Below are positions 1 to 6,863 of a DNA stretch of 31,724 nucleotides, one piece after another (the stretch's first letter is position 1; each line of letters opens with the position of its first letter). Under the pieces are notes generated by a model. That model was not told the origin of the DNA and did not search any database. It saw nothing but the letters and a program-made list of their open reading frames with translations. The DNA is taken from contig CALJVC010000096.1 in NCBI GenBank assembly GCA_937974845.1, positions 1 through 31,724 on the forward strand. Direction: 5' to 3'. The position numbers and the translations under genes were made by a program. This DNA comes from an uncultured Pseudogracilibacillus sp. GTDB taxonomy: Bacteria; Bacillota; Bacilli; Bacillales; Amphibacillaceae.

Positions 1-2
1 CC

Positions 3-47
3 CAAGCTGCCGTACTTGCGATACGGAACGACTGGGTAGATTTCTAA
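3..47 (+). CDS. Possible C-terminal end of an upstream gene (partial)
   Basis: One frame is open from the window edge to a TAA at 45-47 and encodes a tail reading QAAVLAIRNDWVDF. The stop lies 7 nt before a strong terminator-like hairpin, which is where a gene end would be expected. The other two forward frames also stop soon (37-39 and further downstream), so the choice of frame rests mainly on the hairpin position. I do not recognise the protein; too little is present to name a family. Confidence 0.35.
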   Translation, partial: QAAVLAIRNDWVDF

Positions 48-54
48 ACTTCTC

Positions 55-105
55 ATCGCCCTTAAAATAGTGTGCACACTATTTTAAGGGCGATTCCTTT
101 TTATT
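55..105 (+). terminator. Perfect 40-bp palindrome acting as a terminator
   Basis: Positions 55-74 and 75-94 are exact reverse complements with no spacer, so RNA would fold into a stem of about 18 bp with a TGCA tetraloop. The stem is followed by a T-rich stretch (TCCTTTTTATTT). It sits just after the putative end of the upstream gene and before the ytxK promoter. A Rho-independent terminator is the simplest reading. Confidence 0.75.
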
Positions 106-135
106 TGAATAAAATGATAGGGCTAAGACATTGCA

Positions 136-165
136 TTGATGAAGAAGTTGTTATAATAGTATAAT
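136..165 (+). promoter_or_regulatory. Probable SigA promoter for ytxK
   Basis: TTGATG at 136-141 and a perfect TATAAT at 160-165 are separated by 18 nt. A second TATAAT lies at 152-157 with TTGCAT at 131-136 (15-nt spacer), so two overlapping promoters are possible. The ytxK start codon lies about 33 nt downstream. Confidence 0.5.
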
Positions 166-197
166 GGATAGCGATGTAGAAGAAAGGGGAGCCTTGA

Positions 198-1184
198 ATG
201 GGAGAATCGAAGGTCGTTGCATTATTTACAGTGTTAGATGAAGGAATTGAAGCAATAAGAGAGAAAGATACATTATATTTGGACGTGTTAGCTGATGTGC
301 TACACTACATTCATTTAGGTGAGACGGTTTCTGATACTTTAGAGGAAAAAGAAGCGCAATTAAAGCCAGTTCGTAAGGAATTTTTAACGAACCAGGAGGA
401 TTTACAAAGCGTACACCGGGCCATCCAAATGGCTCTATTAAAGGGGATGAAAGATGGTGTCCAACCGAATCATCGAATGACACCGGAATCGATCGCTCTT
501 TTTATTAGTTATTTAATACAAAAATTGTATCCCGAACGAGAAAACTTACGTTTATTAAATTTAGCAAGCGGTTCGGGAAACCTACTACATACAGTTTTAG
601 GGCAAATAGACAAACAAATAGAAGCTTATGCCAGCGAAATTGATGAAACGTTAATTCGTATATCCTTGATGACTGCGAATTTATTGAAACAAGAGGTTGA
701 ATATTTTCACCAAGATAGTTTACGTCCGTTATTTGTCGATCCAGTAGATCTTGTCATCAGTGATTTGCCAGTCGGATATTATCCTGATAATACCCAAGCA
801 GAAAATTATATTTTGCGAGCAAAAGAAGGGATGTCCTATTCCCACCATTTATTTATTGAACAGGCGTTAAACTATACAAAGGAAGGCGGTTATGTTGTCT
901 GTTTAATCCCAGAGTTTTTATTTACGAGTGACCAGGCCGATGATCTACAAAAGTTTTTGCACGAAAAAGCTCATATCATAGGTCTCTTTCAATTTTCCGA
1001 CAGTACGTTTAAAGCTAAAGAACAGAAAAAGAGTATTTTTATTTTACGAAAAAAAGGGGAAGGAACAGAAAATGTAAAACAGCCATTACTCGTTATGTTG
1101 CCGTCTTTAAACAATACGAAAGCAATGGAGGATATTTTAAGCCAAATTAATGCATGGTTTGAAGAAGAGAAGGAAAGGTTATAA
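198..1184 (+). CDS. ytxK: YtxK-type class I SAM-dependent methyltransferase
   Basis: This 328-residue protein resembles the YtxK family, a Bacillus group related to adenine-specific DNA methyltransferases. An N-terminal helical region (about 1-85) precedes a Rossmann methyltransferase fold. The SAM-binding motif reads NLASGSGNLL near residue 120. The catalytic NPPY-like loop reads DLPVGYYP near 190, a departure from N6-adenine enzymes that I recall as usual for YtxK. The substrate is unknown, and DNA, RNA or protein are all possible. The ATG is preceded by AAAGGGGAG at a suitable distance. In B. subtilis ytxK lies beside ackA; here the next gene is a convergent universal stress gene and ackA is absent, so the neighbourhood has been rearranged. 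Confidence 0.85.
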   Translation: MGESKVVALFTVLDEGIEAIREKDTLYLDVLADVLHYIHLGETVSDTLEEKEAQLKPVRKEFLTNQEDLQSVHRAIQMALLKGMKDGVQPNHRMTPESIALFISYLIQKLYPERENLRLLNLASGSGNLLHTVLGQIDKQIEAYASEIDETLIRISLMTANLLKQEVEYFHQDSLRPLFVDPVDLVISDLPVGYYPDNTQAENYILRAKEGMSYSHHLFIEQALNYTKEGGYVVCLIPEFLFTSDQADDLQKFLHEKAHIIGLFQFSDSTFKAKEQKKSIFILRKKGEGTENVKQPLLVMLPSLNNTKAMEDILSQINAWFEEEKERL

Positions 1185-1188
1185 AAAA

Positions 1189-1243
1189 CCGCATATAAAG
1201 AGCCTTTCGCAATTTTGCGAATTCGTAAGCTTTTTATATGCGG
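1189..1243. terminator. Nested hairpin terminator between ytxK and the usp gene
   Basis: An outer stem pairs 1189-1203 with 1229-1243 (15 bp with one G-T wobble). Inside it a second perfect hairpin pairs TTCGCAA (1206-1212) with TTGCGAA (1215-1221). A/T runs flank both sides, and the genes converge here (stops at 1184 and 1252), so it probably ends transcription from both directions. Confidence 0.7.
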
Positions 1244-1251
1244 CAGACTAT

Positions 1252-1680
1252 TTATCTAACGATTAAAACATCACATTTAGCATAACGGGCGACGCTCTCA
1301 GAAACACTTCCAATTAAGAAACGTTCGACGGCGTTAAGACCAGTCGCTCCGATAATGATGAGGTCGGCATCGTTTTCCGGTGCCACTTCTTTCGAAATAG
1401 CCACTTTAGGTGAACCGTATTTTAACGCTAGCTTTACGTTTTCAACGCCAGCTTCTTTCGCATTTTCTACATATTCATTTAATAGGTCCCGAGCATATTT
1501 TTCAGCACGTTCAGATAAGGATTTGTCATAAGCTTCCGCAGTAGCAAAGGTTCGTGTGTCGACGATGTGTGTAATAATTAGTGTCGCATCGTTTGCTTTT
1601 GCTATTTCTACGGATTTGTTAAAGGCTTTTTCCGAAGCTTTTGATCCATCAACTGCGATTACAATATTTTTGTAATTCAT
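1252..1680 (-). CDS. Universal stress protein, UspA family
   Basis: This 142-residue cytoplasmic protein is a single Usp domain of ordinary length. The N-terminal beta-strand ends in VAVDGS, with an Asp that contacts nucleotide in this family. The ATP-binding motif G-2x-G-9x-G-S/T appears as GATGLNAVERFLIGSVS near the C-terminus, so it probably belongs to the ATP-binding subclass. Usp proteins usually act as small dimeric stress-linked factors without a known enzymatic reaction. The ATG follows an excellent AGGAGG site about 8 nt upstream. It is transcribed alone, converging on ytxK and diverging from the flavoprotein gene at 1904. Confidence 0.93.
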   Translation of the reverse strand: MNYKNIVIAVDGSKASEKAFNKSVEIAKANDATLIITHIVDTRTFATAEAYDKSLSERAEKYARDLLNEYVENAKEAGVENVKLALKYGSPKVAISKEVAPENDADLIIIGATGLNAVERFLIGSVSESVARYAKCDVLIVR

Positions 1681-1714
1681 CTCTATTTCCTCCTTGATAG
1701 CCTATCTTACTTTT

Positions 1715-1743
1715 ATTATAACGCATTCAGACAGTTTTTGTAA
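1715..1743 (-). promoter_or_regulatory. Probable SigA promoter of the usp gene
   Basis: On the minus strand a perfect TATAAT (1720 to 1715) lies 17 nt from TTACAA (1743 to 1738). The -35 is a weak match, so an activator or another sigma factor may contribute. The start codon is 35 nt further on. Confidence 0.5.
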
Positions 1744-1839
1744 GACTGGAAGGGAAAACTTCTGGAAATATTCAAAAAGCTTGTTTTATTTTTGTCACAA
1801 ATAATTGAATAGGTGTAGTTTCATAGAAAAAGATTGCTG

Positions 1840-1867
1840 TTGTTGCAAAAATTGTTTACGATAAAAT
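1840..1867 (+). promoter_or_regulatory. Probable promoter of the nitronate monooxygenase-family gene
   Basis: TTGTTG at 1840-1845 and TAAAAT at 1862-1867 are separated by 16 nt. The -10 directly abuts a catabolite-responsive-element-like sequence. Confidence 0.4.
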
Positions 1868-1881
1868 GGATAGCGCTTACA
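1868..1881 (+). promoter_or_regulatory. Probable CcpA-binding cre site
   Basis: Read on the minus strand the 14-mer is TGTAAGCGCTATCC, which differs from the consensus TGWAANCGNTNWCA only at the last base. It lies immediately after the predicted -10 and before the ribosome site. There, bound CcpA would be expected to block initiation or early elongation, so the gene is probably repressed on preferred carbon sources. Confidence 0.5.
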
Positions 1882-1903
1882 ATGATTGAGGAAGGAGATA
1901 GTT

Positions 1904-2863
1904 ATGGTGTGGGAAACAGAATTTACAAAGAAATTCGGTATTACATATCCAATTGTTCAAGGTGGGTTAGCTTATTTAGCTTATTCCGATTTAGCTTCTG
2001 CAGTATCTAATGCCGGAGGGTTAGGACAGATTACAGCGATGAGTTTAGACTCACCTGAAACATTGCGTAAGGAAATTCGTCGTACGAAGGAAATGACCGA
2101 TCGTCCTTTTGGGGTAAATTATGCTATAGGTGCAGGGCGACGTCCATTTAAAGAGATGGTAGAAGTAGCGATTGAAGAAGAGGTAGAGGCCATATCGATT
2201 ACCGGGGGCAATCCCGAGCCTATTTTACAAATGGTGGCTGATACACCTATAAAGACCTTGGTGCTAGTAGCTGCACGTCGACAGGCGGAAAAGGCCGAAG
2301 AATTAGGGGCGGATGCGGTGATGGTAGTAGGTCAAGAAGGGGGCGGGCATATTGGAAGAAGCGATACAGGAACCTTTGTATTAACTCCACAGGTGAAGGA
2401 GCATGTATCGATACCAGTGTTAGCTTCAGGGGGAATTGTCGATGGAAAAGGATTAATGGCTGCCCTTGCCCTCGGAGCGGATGGGATTGAAATGGGTACT
2501 CGTTTTATTGCTACGAAGGAATGTGTCCATGCACACGATGTTTATAAGCGGGCTATTTTGGAAGCGGATGAAAATGCGACTGTCGTAATAAAACGCTCGT
2601 TAGGAGCGCCGGCTCGAGCTTTTAAAAACACTTGGACGGATAAGATTTTAGAATTAGAAGCAGAGTATGGTACGTACGAAGCCCTTAAGGATTATATTAG
2701 TGGCGAGGCGAATCGACGCTATATTTATGATGGTAAGGAAGAAGAAGGCTTCGGTTGGGCCGGTCAAGGAGCGGCTCGGATTCATGATATACTTTCTGTG
2801 GAAGAGCTATTTACGAATATTATCCAAGAAGCGGAGGAAATTCGTAGAAGTTGGTCTTTATAA
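1904..2863 (+). CDS. Nitronate monooxygenase / FabK-like FMN flavoprotein
   Basis: This 319-residue TIM-barrel protein belongs to the 2-nitropropane dioxygenase (nitronate monooxygenase) superfamily, which also holds the enoyl-ACP reductase FabK. Visible hallmarks are the N-terminal TYPIVQGGLAYLA, the early GGLGQITA loop and the flavin phosphate-binding stretch GQEGGGHIGR near residue 150. PVLASGGI and GADGIEMGTRF follow near 180-205. Members use FMN and oxidise nitronates or reduce enoyl-ACP; the sequence alone does not decide which. I chose ATG 1904 because AAGGAG (1892-1897) lies 6 nt upstream; the longer reading would start at TTG 1886. The gene is monocistronic with a cre-like site at its promoter, which favours a catabolic role over essential lipid synthesis. 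Confidence 0.85.
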   Translation: MVWETEFTKKFGITYPIVQGGLAYLAYSDLASAVSNAGGLGQITAMSLDSPETLRKEIRRTKEMTDRPFGVNYAIGAGRRPFKEMVEVAIEEEVEAISITGGNPEPILQMVADTPIKTLVLVAARRQAEKAEELGADAVMVVGQEGGGHIGRSDTGTFVLTPQVKEHVSIPVLASGGIVDGKGLMAALALGADGIEMGTRFIATKECVHAHDVYKRAILEADENATVVIKRSLGAPARAFKNTWTDKILELEAEYGTYEALKDYISGEANRRYIYDGKEEEGFGWAGQGAARIHDILSVEELFTNIIQEAEEIRRSWSL

Positions 2864-2874
2864 GCCTGTCATCG

Positions 2875-2901
2875 ATACTGGACGTATAAGACGTCCAGTA
2901 T
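2875..2901 (+). terminator. Perfect 11-bp hairpin after the flavoprotein gene
   Basis: 2875-2885 and 2891-2901 are exact complements around a 5-nt loop, 12 nt after the stop codon. No strong T tract follows, so termination may be inefficient. Confidence 0.55.
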
Positions 2902-2940
2902 TAGTATGTATAGAGCTGGAAGTGTATTTTATATAATTTC

Positions 2941-2968
2941 TTGCGTCTTTCTAAAGGTTACTTATAAT
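2941..2968 (+). promoter_or_regulatory. Possible promoter of the yktC-like gene
   Basis: TTGCGT (2941-2946) and TATAAT (2963-2968) are 16 nt apart. An extended -10 (TGCTACAAT, 2987-2995) further downstream is an alternative. Confidence 0.35.
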
Positions 2969-3050
2969 GAATGTAATACTAATTTTTGCTACAATAGTAA
3001 TAATTACTTTGATAGCGTTTTTCTAAATGGTACTGGAGGCTCAACTTTTA

Positions 3051-3875
3051 ATGGATAGTATTGAACGCGAAATCCTTTCTAATCGATTGCGCTCCTGGAT
3101 ATTACAAGCAGGTAAAAATATACGAGAGAAAATAAACGATCCTCTCATTGTCTCGACGAAATCTAATCCTAAAGATCTAGTTACCGAGATGGATCGAGAG
3201 GTTGAATCTTTTTTTGCAACAAAAATCAAACAATTTTATCCCGAACATTTTCTTTTAGGAGAAGAAGGTTATGGGGATAGTGTGCTCAATAAGAGCGATA
3301 CTATTTGGATTATTGATCCAATTGATGGGACGATGAATTTTGTCCATCAAAAGCAAGATTTTGCGATTTCCATTGGAATTTACCACCAAGGGGTTGGAGA
3401 AATCGGCTACATATACGATGTGATGAATAATAATTTATTTAGTGCCTTACGAGGAAACGGTGCGTATAAAAATGACCGTAAGTTACCGTCGTTAACAAAA
3501 GAGGCTTTGACGCTAAATGAATCGGTCGTCTCCTTCAGTCATCGCTGGTTGATGAAAAATAATTTCGTCAATGAAAGGGCGATGCAACAGTTGGTACGGG
3601 ATGTGAGGGGCGTCCGATCTTATGGATCGGCAGCCCTGGGCTTTGCGCGGGTAGCAGAAGGCTCGCTCGATGCATACATAACGATGCGGCTTGAACCCTG
3701 GGATATTGCGGCAGGTCGTATTATTGTCAATGAAGTAGGTGGTGTACTTACGGATGCTCGAGGAAAAGAAATAGGACTGTTGGATAGGAGTTCCGTTCTT
3801 TGTGCCCATCCAGATATTCATGAACGAATTATAAAAAAATATTTAAGGCGGGCGATTAAGCGCGGAGTCCGTTAA
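3051..3875 (+). CDS. yktC: Inositol monophosphatase family phosphatase (YktC/SuhB-like)
   Basis: This 274-residue, Mg-dependent, Li-sensitive-type sugar phosphatase has the family metal-binding signatures. GEEGYG near residue 75 holds the first Glu. WIIDPIDGTMNF near 92-103 holds the Asp cluster and the DGT loop. EPWDIAAGRIIVNEVGG near 215 holds the third Asp. Likely substrates are inositol-1-phosphate, NADP or other small sugar phosphates; B. subtilis YktC acts on inositol monophosphates. ATG 3051 is preferred because GGAGG (3035-3039) precedes it, although the spacer is long; ATG 3027 would add eight residues before that site. Its position upstream of ylaF matches B. subtilis order loosely. 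Confidence 0.92.
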   Translation: MDSIEREILSNRLRSWILQAGKNIREKINDPLIVSTKSNPKDLVTEMDREVESFFATKIKQFYPEHFLLGEEGYGDSVLNKSDTIWIIDPIDGTMNFVHQKQDFAISIGIYHQGVGEIGYIYDVMNNNLFSALRGNGAYKNDRKLPSLTKEALTLNESVVSFSHRWLMKNNFVNERAMQQLVRDVRGVRSYGSAALGFARVAEGSLDAYITMRLEPWDIAAGRIIVNEVGGVLTDARGKEIGLLDRSSVLCAHPDIHERIIKKYLRRAIKRGVR

Positions 3876-3887
3876 GGAAGATAAATT

Positions 3888-3917
3888 AAAACCGAATCCT
3901 TTGAAGGATTCGGTTTT
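3888..3917. terminator. Bidirectional terminator between yktC and ylaF
   Basis: A perfect 12-bp stem (3888-3899 with 3906-3917) surrounds a 6-nt loop, with A-rich and T-rich arms. It lies between two convergent genes and can serve both. Confidence 0.85.
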
Positions 3918-3935
3918 ATCAATTAACAGACTGTG

Positions 3936-4109
3936 TTAGGATTCGTTTGTATTGCGGATTTTTAAACCGAATCCCATGATTGCGAAGCCAAGTAGTGTAA
4001 ATAAAAGGATTAGCCAGAAGTTGCCATAATGGATGGCAATACCGACAAAGCAAAACATAAGGACGACTAAGATCGCTAAAAAAAGCATAGGGAAATTTAT
4101 CTTCTCCAT
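3936..4109 (-). CDS. ylaF: YlaF-like small membrane protein (DUF5325 family)
   Basis: This short gene encodes 57 residues with two hydrophobic helices: about 7-25 (beginning with the PMLFLAILVVLMF stretch) and about 30-50 (beginning with the NFWLILLFTLLGF stretch). A basic tail, KIRNTNES, follows. Size, topology and position before ylaH agree with YlaF of B. subtilis. The ATG at 4109 is preceded on the minus strand by GAGGTG with 7 nt spacing. Function is unknown. In B. subtilis typA separates ylaF from ylaH; here only about 140 nt separate the two genes, which are divergent. Confidence 0.75.
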   Translation of the reverse strand: MEKINFPMLFLAILVVLMFCFVGIAIHYGNFWLILLFTLLGFAIMGFGLKIRNTNES

Positions 4110-4248
4110 GATCTACACCTCGATTCCTTTATCTTTTGTAAGTATATAACACTTGAAAGAAAAACGAAACTTTATTGATAAATAGCATTTGTCTTCTTTT
4201 TTTAGTATGATGAATGATAGTACATTAACGAGATGAGGAGAGAATAGG

Positions 4249-4554
4249 ATGGGTTCAGGAATTATACATCATTATATTGTCGAATATATAGGTGAAGACC
4301 ACCTTTTTATGAGTTTTTACATATTAAATATTATTTTCGGGATCATATCGTACAAGCTCGGTTTTGCGAGAGAATTACCGCTTTTAAAATCCATTATTGT
4401 CTACATTCTACTTATTATTGGGATGTTTGTCATTACGATCTTTAACTTACTCGGATTACCGATTACTGAATCATTAATAATTATTTCCCTTGTTTTAGCT
4501 ATTTATCGCTATCGAATGTATAGAGAAAGAAAAGCGAGACAGGAAGAAGAATAA
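4249..4554 (+). CDS. ylaH: YlaH-like membrane protein
   Basis: This 101-residue protein has three predicted hydrophobic segments (about 24-38, 44-65 and 69-86) and a very charged C-terminus (YRERKARQEEE). The pattern and the family segment ending in GLPITESLIIISLVLAIYRYR match YlaH, a conserved Bacillus membrane protein of unknown role. Its ATG follows GAGGAG at a suitable distance. It begins a short run with the small gene at 4634 that ends in the terminator at 4894-4931. Confidence 0.85.
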   Translation: MGSGIIHHYIVEYIGEDHLFMSFYILNIIFGIISYKLGFARELPLLKSIIVYILLIIGMFVITIFNLLGLPITESLIIISLVLAIYRYRMYRERKARQEEE

Positions 4555-4633
4555 ATTTCTTGCCCCTTATATCGCATGTTTTTCCCCTAATTGGGTAAAG
4601 TAACAACAAATTCGATATAAAGGTGGCATAGAC

Positions 4634-4873
4634 ATGTTACGAACGATAGTAAGCAGTTTAGCGAGTGCAATGCTTGTTTTTAGCTTGTTTTACTTATGGA
4701 AAAAGCGCCGTCGAAAGGAGGAATCTTCAGGTTTTGTACGAACGCTATCGATGGCAGGAGCTCCGGATCAAGTAGAGCAAACCGAGTTAGATGATTTAGA
4801 AAATAGCAAAATGGTGTCTGAAGGTTCCCAGTTCGGTGTACAGTATTTCAATGAATTTATGTACGATGAGTAA
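4634..4873 (+). CDS. Unrecognised 79-residue single-pass membrane protein
   Basis: The ORF starts at an ATG with AAAGGTGG seven nt upstream and stops shortly before a strong terminator, both arguing that it is real. The N-terminus (about 3-22) is hydrophobic, followed by a positively charged stop-transfer cluster (KKRRRKEE), so the remainder should be cytoplasmic. The tail is acidic and ends in QYFNEFMYDE, which looks like a binding peptide more than a folded domain. It is not YlaI, which is a zinc-finger-like protein. I do not recognise a family. It may be cotranscribed with ylaH, 79 nt upstream. Confidence 0.6.
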   Translation: MLRTIVSSLASAMLVFSLFYLWKKRRRKEESSGFVRTLSMAGAPDQVEQTELDDLENSKMVSEGSQFGVQYFNEFMYDE

Positions 4874-4893
4874 GAGGAATAGAAAGTAAAGAC

Positions 4894-4931
4894 AAAAGAA
4901 GGATGGGTCATGTATAGCCCATCCTTCTTTT
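4894..4931. terminator. Strong terminator between the 79-residue ORF and ylaJ
   Basis: A perfect 14-bp stem (4894-4907 with 4918-4931) encloses a 10-nt loop and is followed by T-rich sequence on both strands. The flanking genes converge. Confidence 0.9.
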
Positions 4932-4944
4932 TCTTTAGTATCCG

Positions 4945-5499
4945 TTACGGTTCTATGGTCAATTGATTTTGCTTTCTGTTGTCGGGTTCTACTTGGTTTA
5001 AGTTTATTTCTTCCTCTTTTCGTTGGCCGGTTTTCTCTTCAACAGGGAGGGTAGGGATGACACGACCGACAAGCTCAGCAAGCTCATCGACAATAGCTAT
5101 AATGGGCTCTCCTTCACTAATCCGTGAACGCATATTACGGATTCGTTCACTTATATCCGGATCAGCGAAGACGATAGCGGTTTTTCCATAGGGATCGTCT
5201 CGAAGGGCCTCGTTTACTGAAAACTTTATCGTTCCGACCCTTTGCCGGTCAATTTTCTCATCGACATCGATGGCAACGACGGCATACGGTCCTGCAACAA
5301 TCGATATTGCTCCATCAACATCTGGTACTTTCGTTGCAATGTCTGCTAAATGATCCGCAATATCGTTATTCGTTTCCCAGGTTTGATCCGTTGCAGTGTT
5401 TTCAGTAAACGAAGCATCCTCCTTCAGGCTTGTAGAAGTATTCGTGCAGGCGCTTAAAATAATACTAATCATTAGTATCCCAATGATGTTTTTATACAT
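4945..5499 (-). CDS. ylaJ: YlaJ, YhcN/YlaJ-family sporulation lipoprotein
   Basis: This 184-residue exported lipoprotein has a signal peptide (residues 1-17) and a lipobox, ILSAC, with the acylated Cys at 18. The central part (about 40-150) carries the YhcN/YlaJ fold hallmarks: AIVAGPYAVVAIDVD, then KTAIVFADPDISERI. The C-terminus is low-complexity and charged. Family members are made during sporulation, sit in the spore membrane and affect germination in B. subtilis. AAGGAG lies 9 nt before the ATG. It is monocistronic, oriented against the upstream 79-residue gene. Confidence 0.9.
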   Translation of the reverse strand: MYKNIIGILMISIILSACTNTSTSLKEDASFTENTATDQTWETNNDIADHLADIATKVPDVDGAISIVAGPYAVVAIDVDEKIDRQRVGTIKFSVNEALRDDPYGKTAIVFADPDISERIRNMRSRISEGEPIIAIVDELAELVGRVIPTLPVEEKTGQRKEEEINLNQVEPDNRKQNQLTIEP

Positions 5500-5580
5500 G
5501 ATATAATCTCCTTATGCATAAAATAGTGTACCTATAGTTTTACAACTTCAAGGCTTTTTATGCGAAGGATAGAAGATATA

Positions 5581-5610
5581 AAAAACGCAGGGGACCATTC
5601 GCCCTGCGTT
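5581..5610 (-). terminator. Terminator of ylaL
   Basis: AACGCAGGG (5584-5592) and CCCTGCGTT (5602-5610) form a 9-bp stem. On the minus strand it is followed by a T run, fitting the end of ylaL 20 nt upstream. Confidence 0.85.
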
Positions 5611-5630
5611 AAAAAACTATGTAATGGCTC

Positions 5631-6119
5631 TTATTCGATAATGATTTCTTTAATATGCGTAAACGGATTGTCTTTGTTAGAACCATCGCCGAAATAGAGG
5701 TGGATTGGCCCGTCTTCTTTTAATTGTTTTCCTTTATCGGAAAAGCGGGCGTAAGCATTTTTTAACTCTTCTAAAGTAATGACGATATCGTCACCATCTG
5801 TAATTAACCTTGCGGATGTAGCATCCTCGTTTGGTTCAACGTTTTCAACAAAAGGCTTTAAGGCGATGGCGTAGGATTCGGTTAAGGCGCTTTGTGGATC
5901 AAAACGCTTAATACTGTTAGTGACTGGTGGTTTATAGTTCGCACCGTACTCTAGTTCTGAATCGAAACGTTCTGCTGCTTTTTGTGCATCAGATTTTTCT
6001 TCTTTCTCCTTATCTTCCGTAAACAATTTTTCTAATAAAATTTTCCGGTCATCAAAAATCCATACGGATGGATCTAAAGTAATCGGGTATTTTACGTTTC
6101 CTTTAATTTGGATAATCAA
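5631..6119 (-). CDS. ylaL: YlaL-like protein
   Basis: This soluble protein of 162 residues matches YlaL: the N-terminal IQIKGNVKYPITLDPSVWIFDDRK is strongly conserved in the family. A charged linker with KEKEEKSDAQKAAERF follows. The C-terminal half includes ALKPFVENVEP and a segment on ordering the ligand, DGDDIVITLEELKNAY. The function is unknown; peptidyl-prolyl isomerase labels in databases rest on little. A TTG start at 6119 is chosen because AAGGGGTG sits 6 nt upstream; GTG 6128, which adds three residues, lies inside that ribosome site. The gene diverges from ylaN. Confidence 0.8.
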   Translation of the reverse strand: MIIQIKGNVKYPITLDPSVWIFDDRKILLEKLFTEDKEKEEKSDAQKAAERFDSELEYGANYKPPVTNSIKRFDPQSALTESYAIALKPFVENVEPNEDATSARLITDGDDIVITLEELKNAYARFSDKGKQLKEDGPIHLYFGDGSNKDNPFTHIKEIIIE

Positions 6120-6340
6120 TTCTTTCACCCCTTTATCGAACTTTTCCTAATGGAAGCTTTGTACATTATAACATGATATGCCTAGAATTAATATTAATTG
6201 ATTTAAGTTAAAGAAAGAGCGGTGATAACTTGCTTTTTCTTTAAGTAATCGTTAAGATTGTTTTAGAGCAAGGTGTAAATTTCTAGATTAAAGCGATGAC
6301 TATACGTCGATTTAATTTATATAAGTGTGGAGGGAAGGCA

Positions 6341-6631
6341 ATGCCTCAAGTAACGACGAGTCAACGGGATAAAGCGTATGCCATATTAAAAGCCGATGCA
6401 GATAAAATTTTACGATTAATCGAGGTTCAAATCGATAACCTAATGGCACCAACATGCCCACTTTACGAGGAAGTATTAGATACTCAAATGTTTGGGTTGT
6501 CTCGAGAAATCGACTTTGCCATTCGTCTCGGCTTAATAACGGAAGAAGAAGGAAGAGAGTTACTAAACAATTTAGAACAGAAGCTAACGATTTTACACGA
6601 ATCGGTTCAAAATACAGTAGAGAAACTTTAA
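6341..6631 (+). CDS. ylaN: YlaN, iron-linked Fur-interacting protein
   Basis: This 96-residue helical protein (about the 93-residue size of B. subtilis YlaN) shows the family core AYAILKADADKILRLIEVQI, then CPLYEEVLDTQMFGLSREIDFA. Published work on YlaN in Staphylococcus aureus and B. subtilis describes it as binding iron(II) and Fur, relieving Fur repression; it is conditionally essential when iron is limiting. ATG 6341 is chosen because GGAGG (6329-6333) lies 7 nt upstream; an upstream in-frame ATG at 6296 has no ribosome site. It lies between ylaL and ftsW as in B. subtilis and ends in its own terminator. Confidence 0.93.
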   Translation: MPQVTTSQRDKAYAILKADADKILRLIEVQIDNLMAPTCPLYEEVLDTQMFGLSREIDFAIRLGLITEEEGRELLNNLEQKLTILHESVQNTVEKL

Positions 6632-6663
6632 AACTTTGCTACTCCTATAGCAAAGTTTTTTTG
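6631..6663 (+). terminator. Terminator of ylaN
   Basis: An 11-bp stem (6631-6641 with 6648-6658) with a 6-nt loop leads directly into a T run. It overlaps the stop codon of ylaN. Confidence 0.9.
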
Positions 6664-6863
6664 TATTTTTAAGTTATACACTTCTCAAATAATGGCTATA
6701 GAAAAAAGTTGGAAAAGTTTTTACTTTTTCTTTACTAGTGAATAAATCCCTTTTAAACCCTTTGTATTTCATGTAAAATGAAAACATAAAATTATGCTAA
6801 TTTTAAGTACTAGTCGCGATACGAAAGGAAAGCCCTTGCCCTAGTAACGAAGAGGTGTGTTCG

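Noticed and set aside
5500..5560. Forespore sigma-factor promoter upstream of ylaJ
   Set aside because: The best candidate (TGAAGT, 16 nt, CACTATT on the minus strand) matches the consensus too poorly to annotate.
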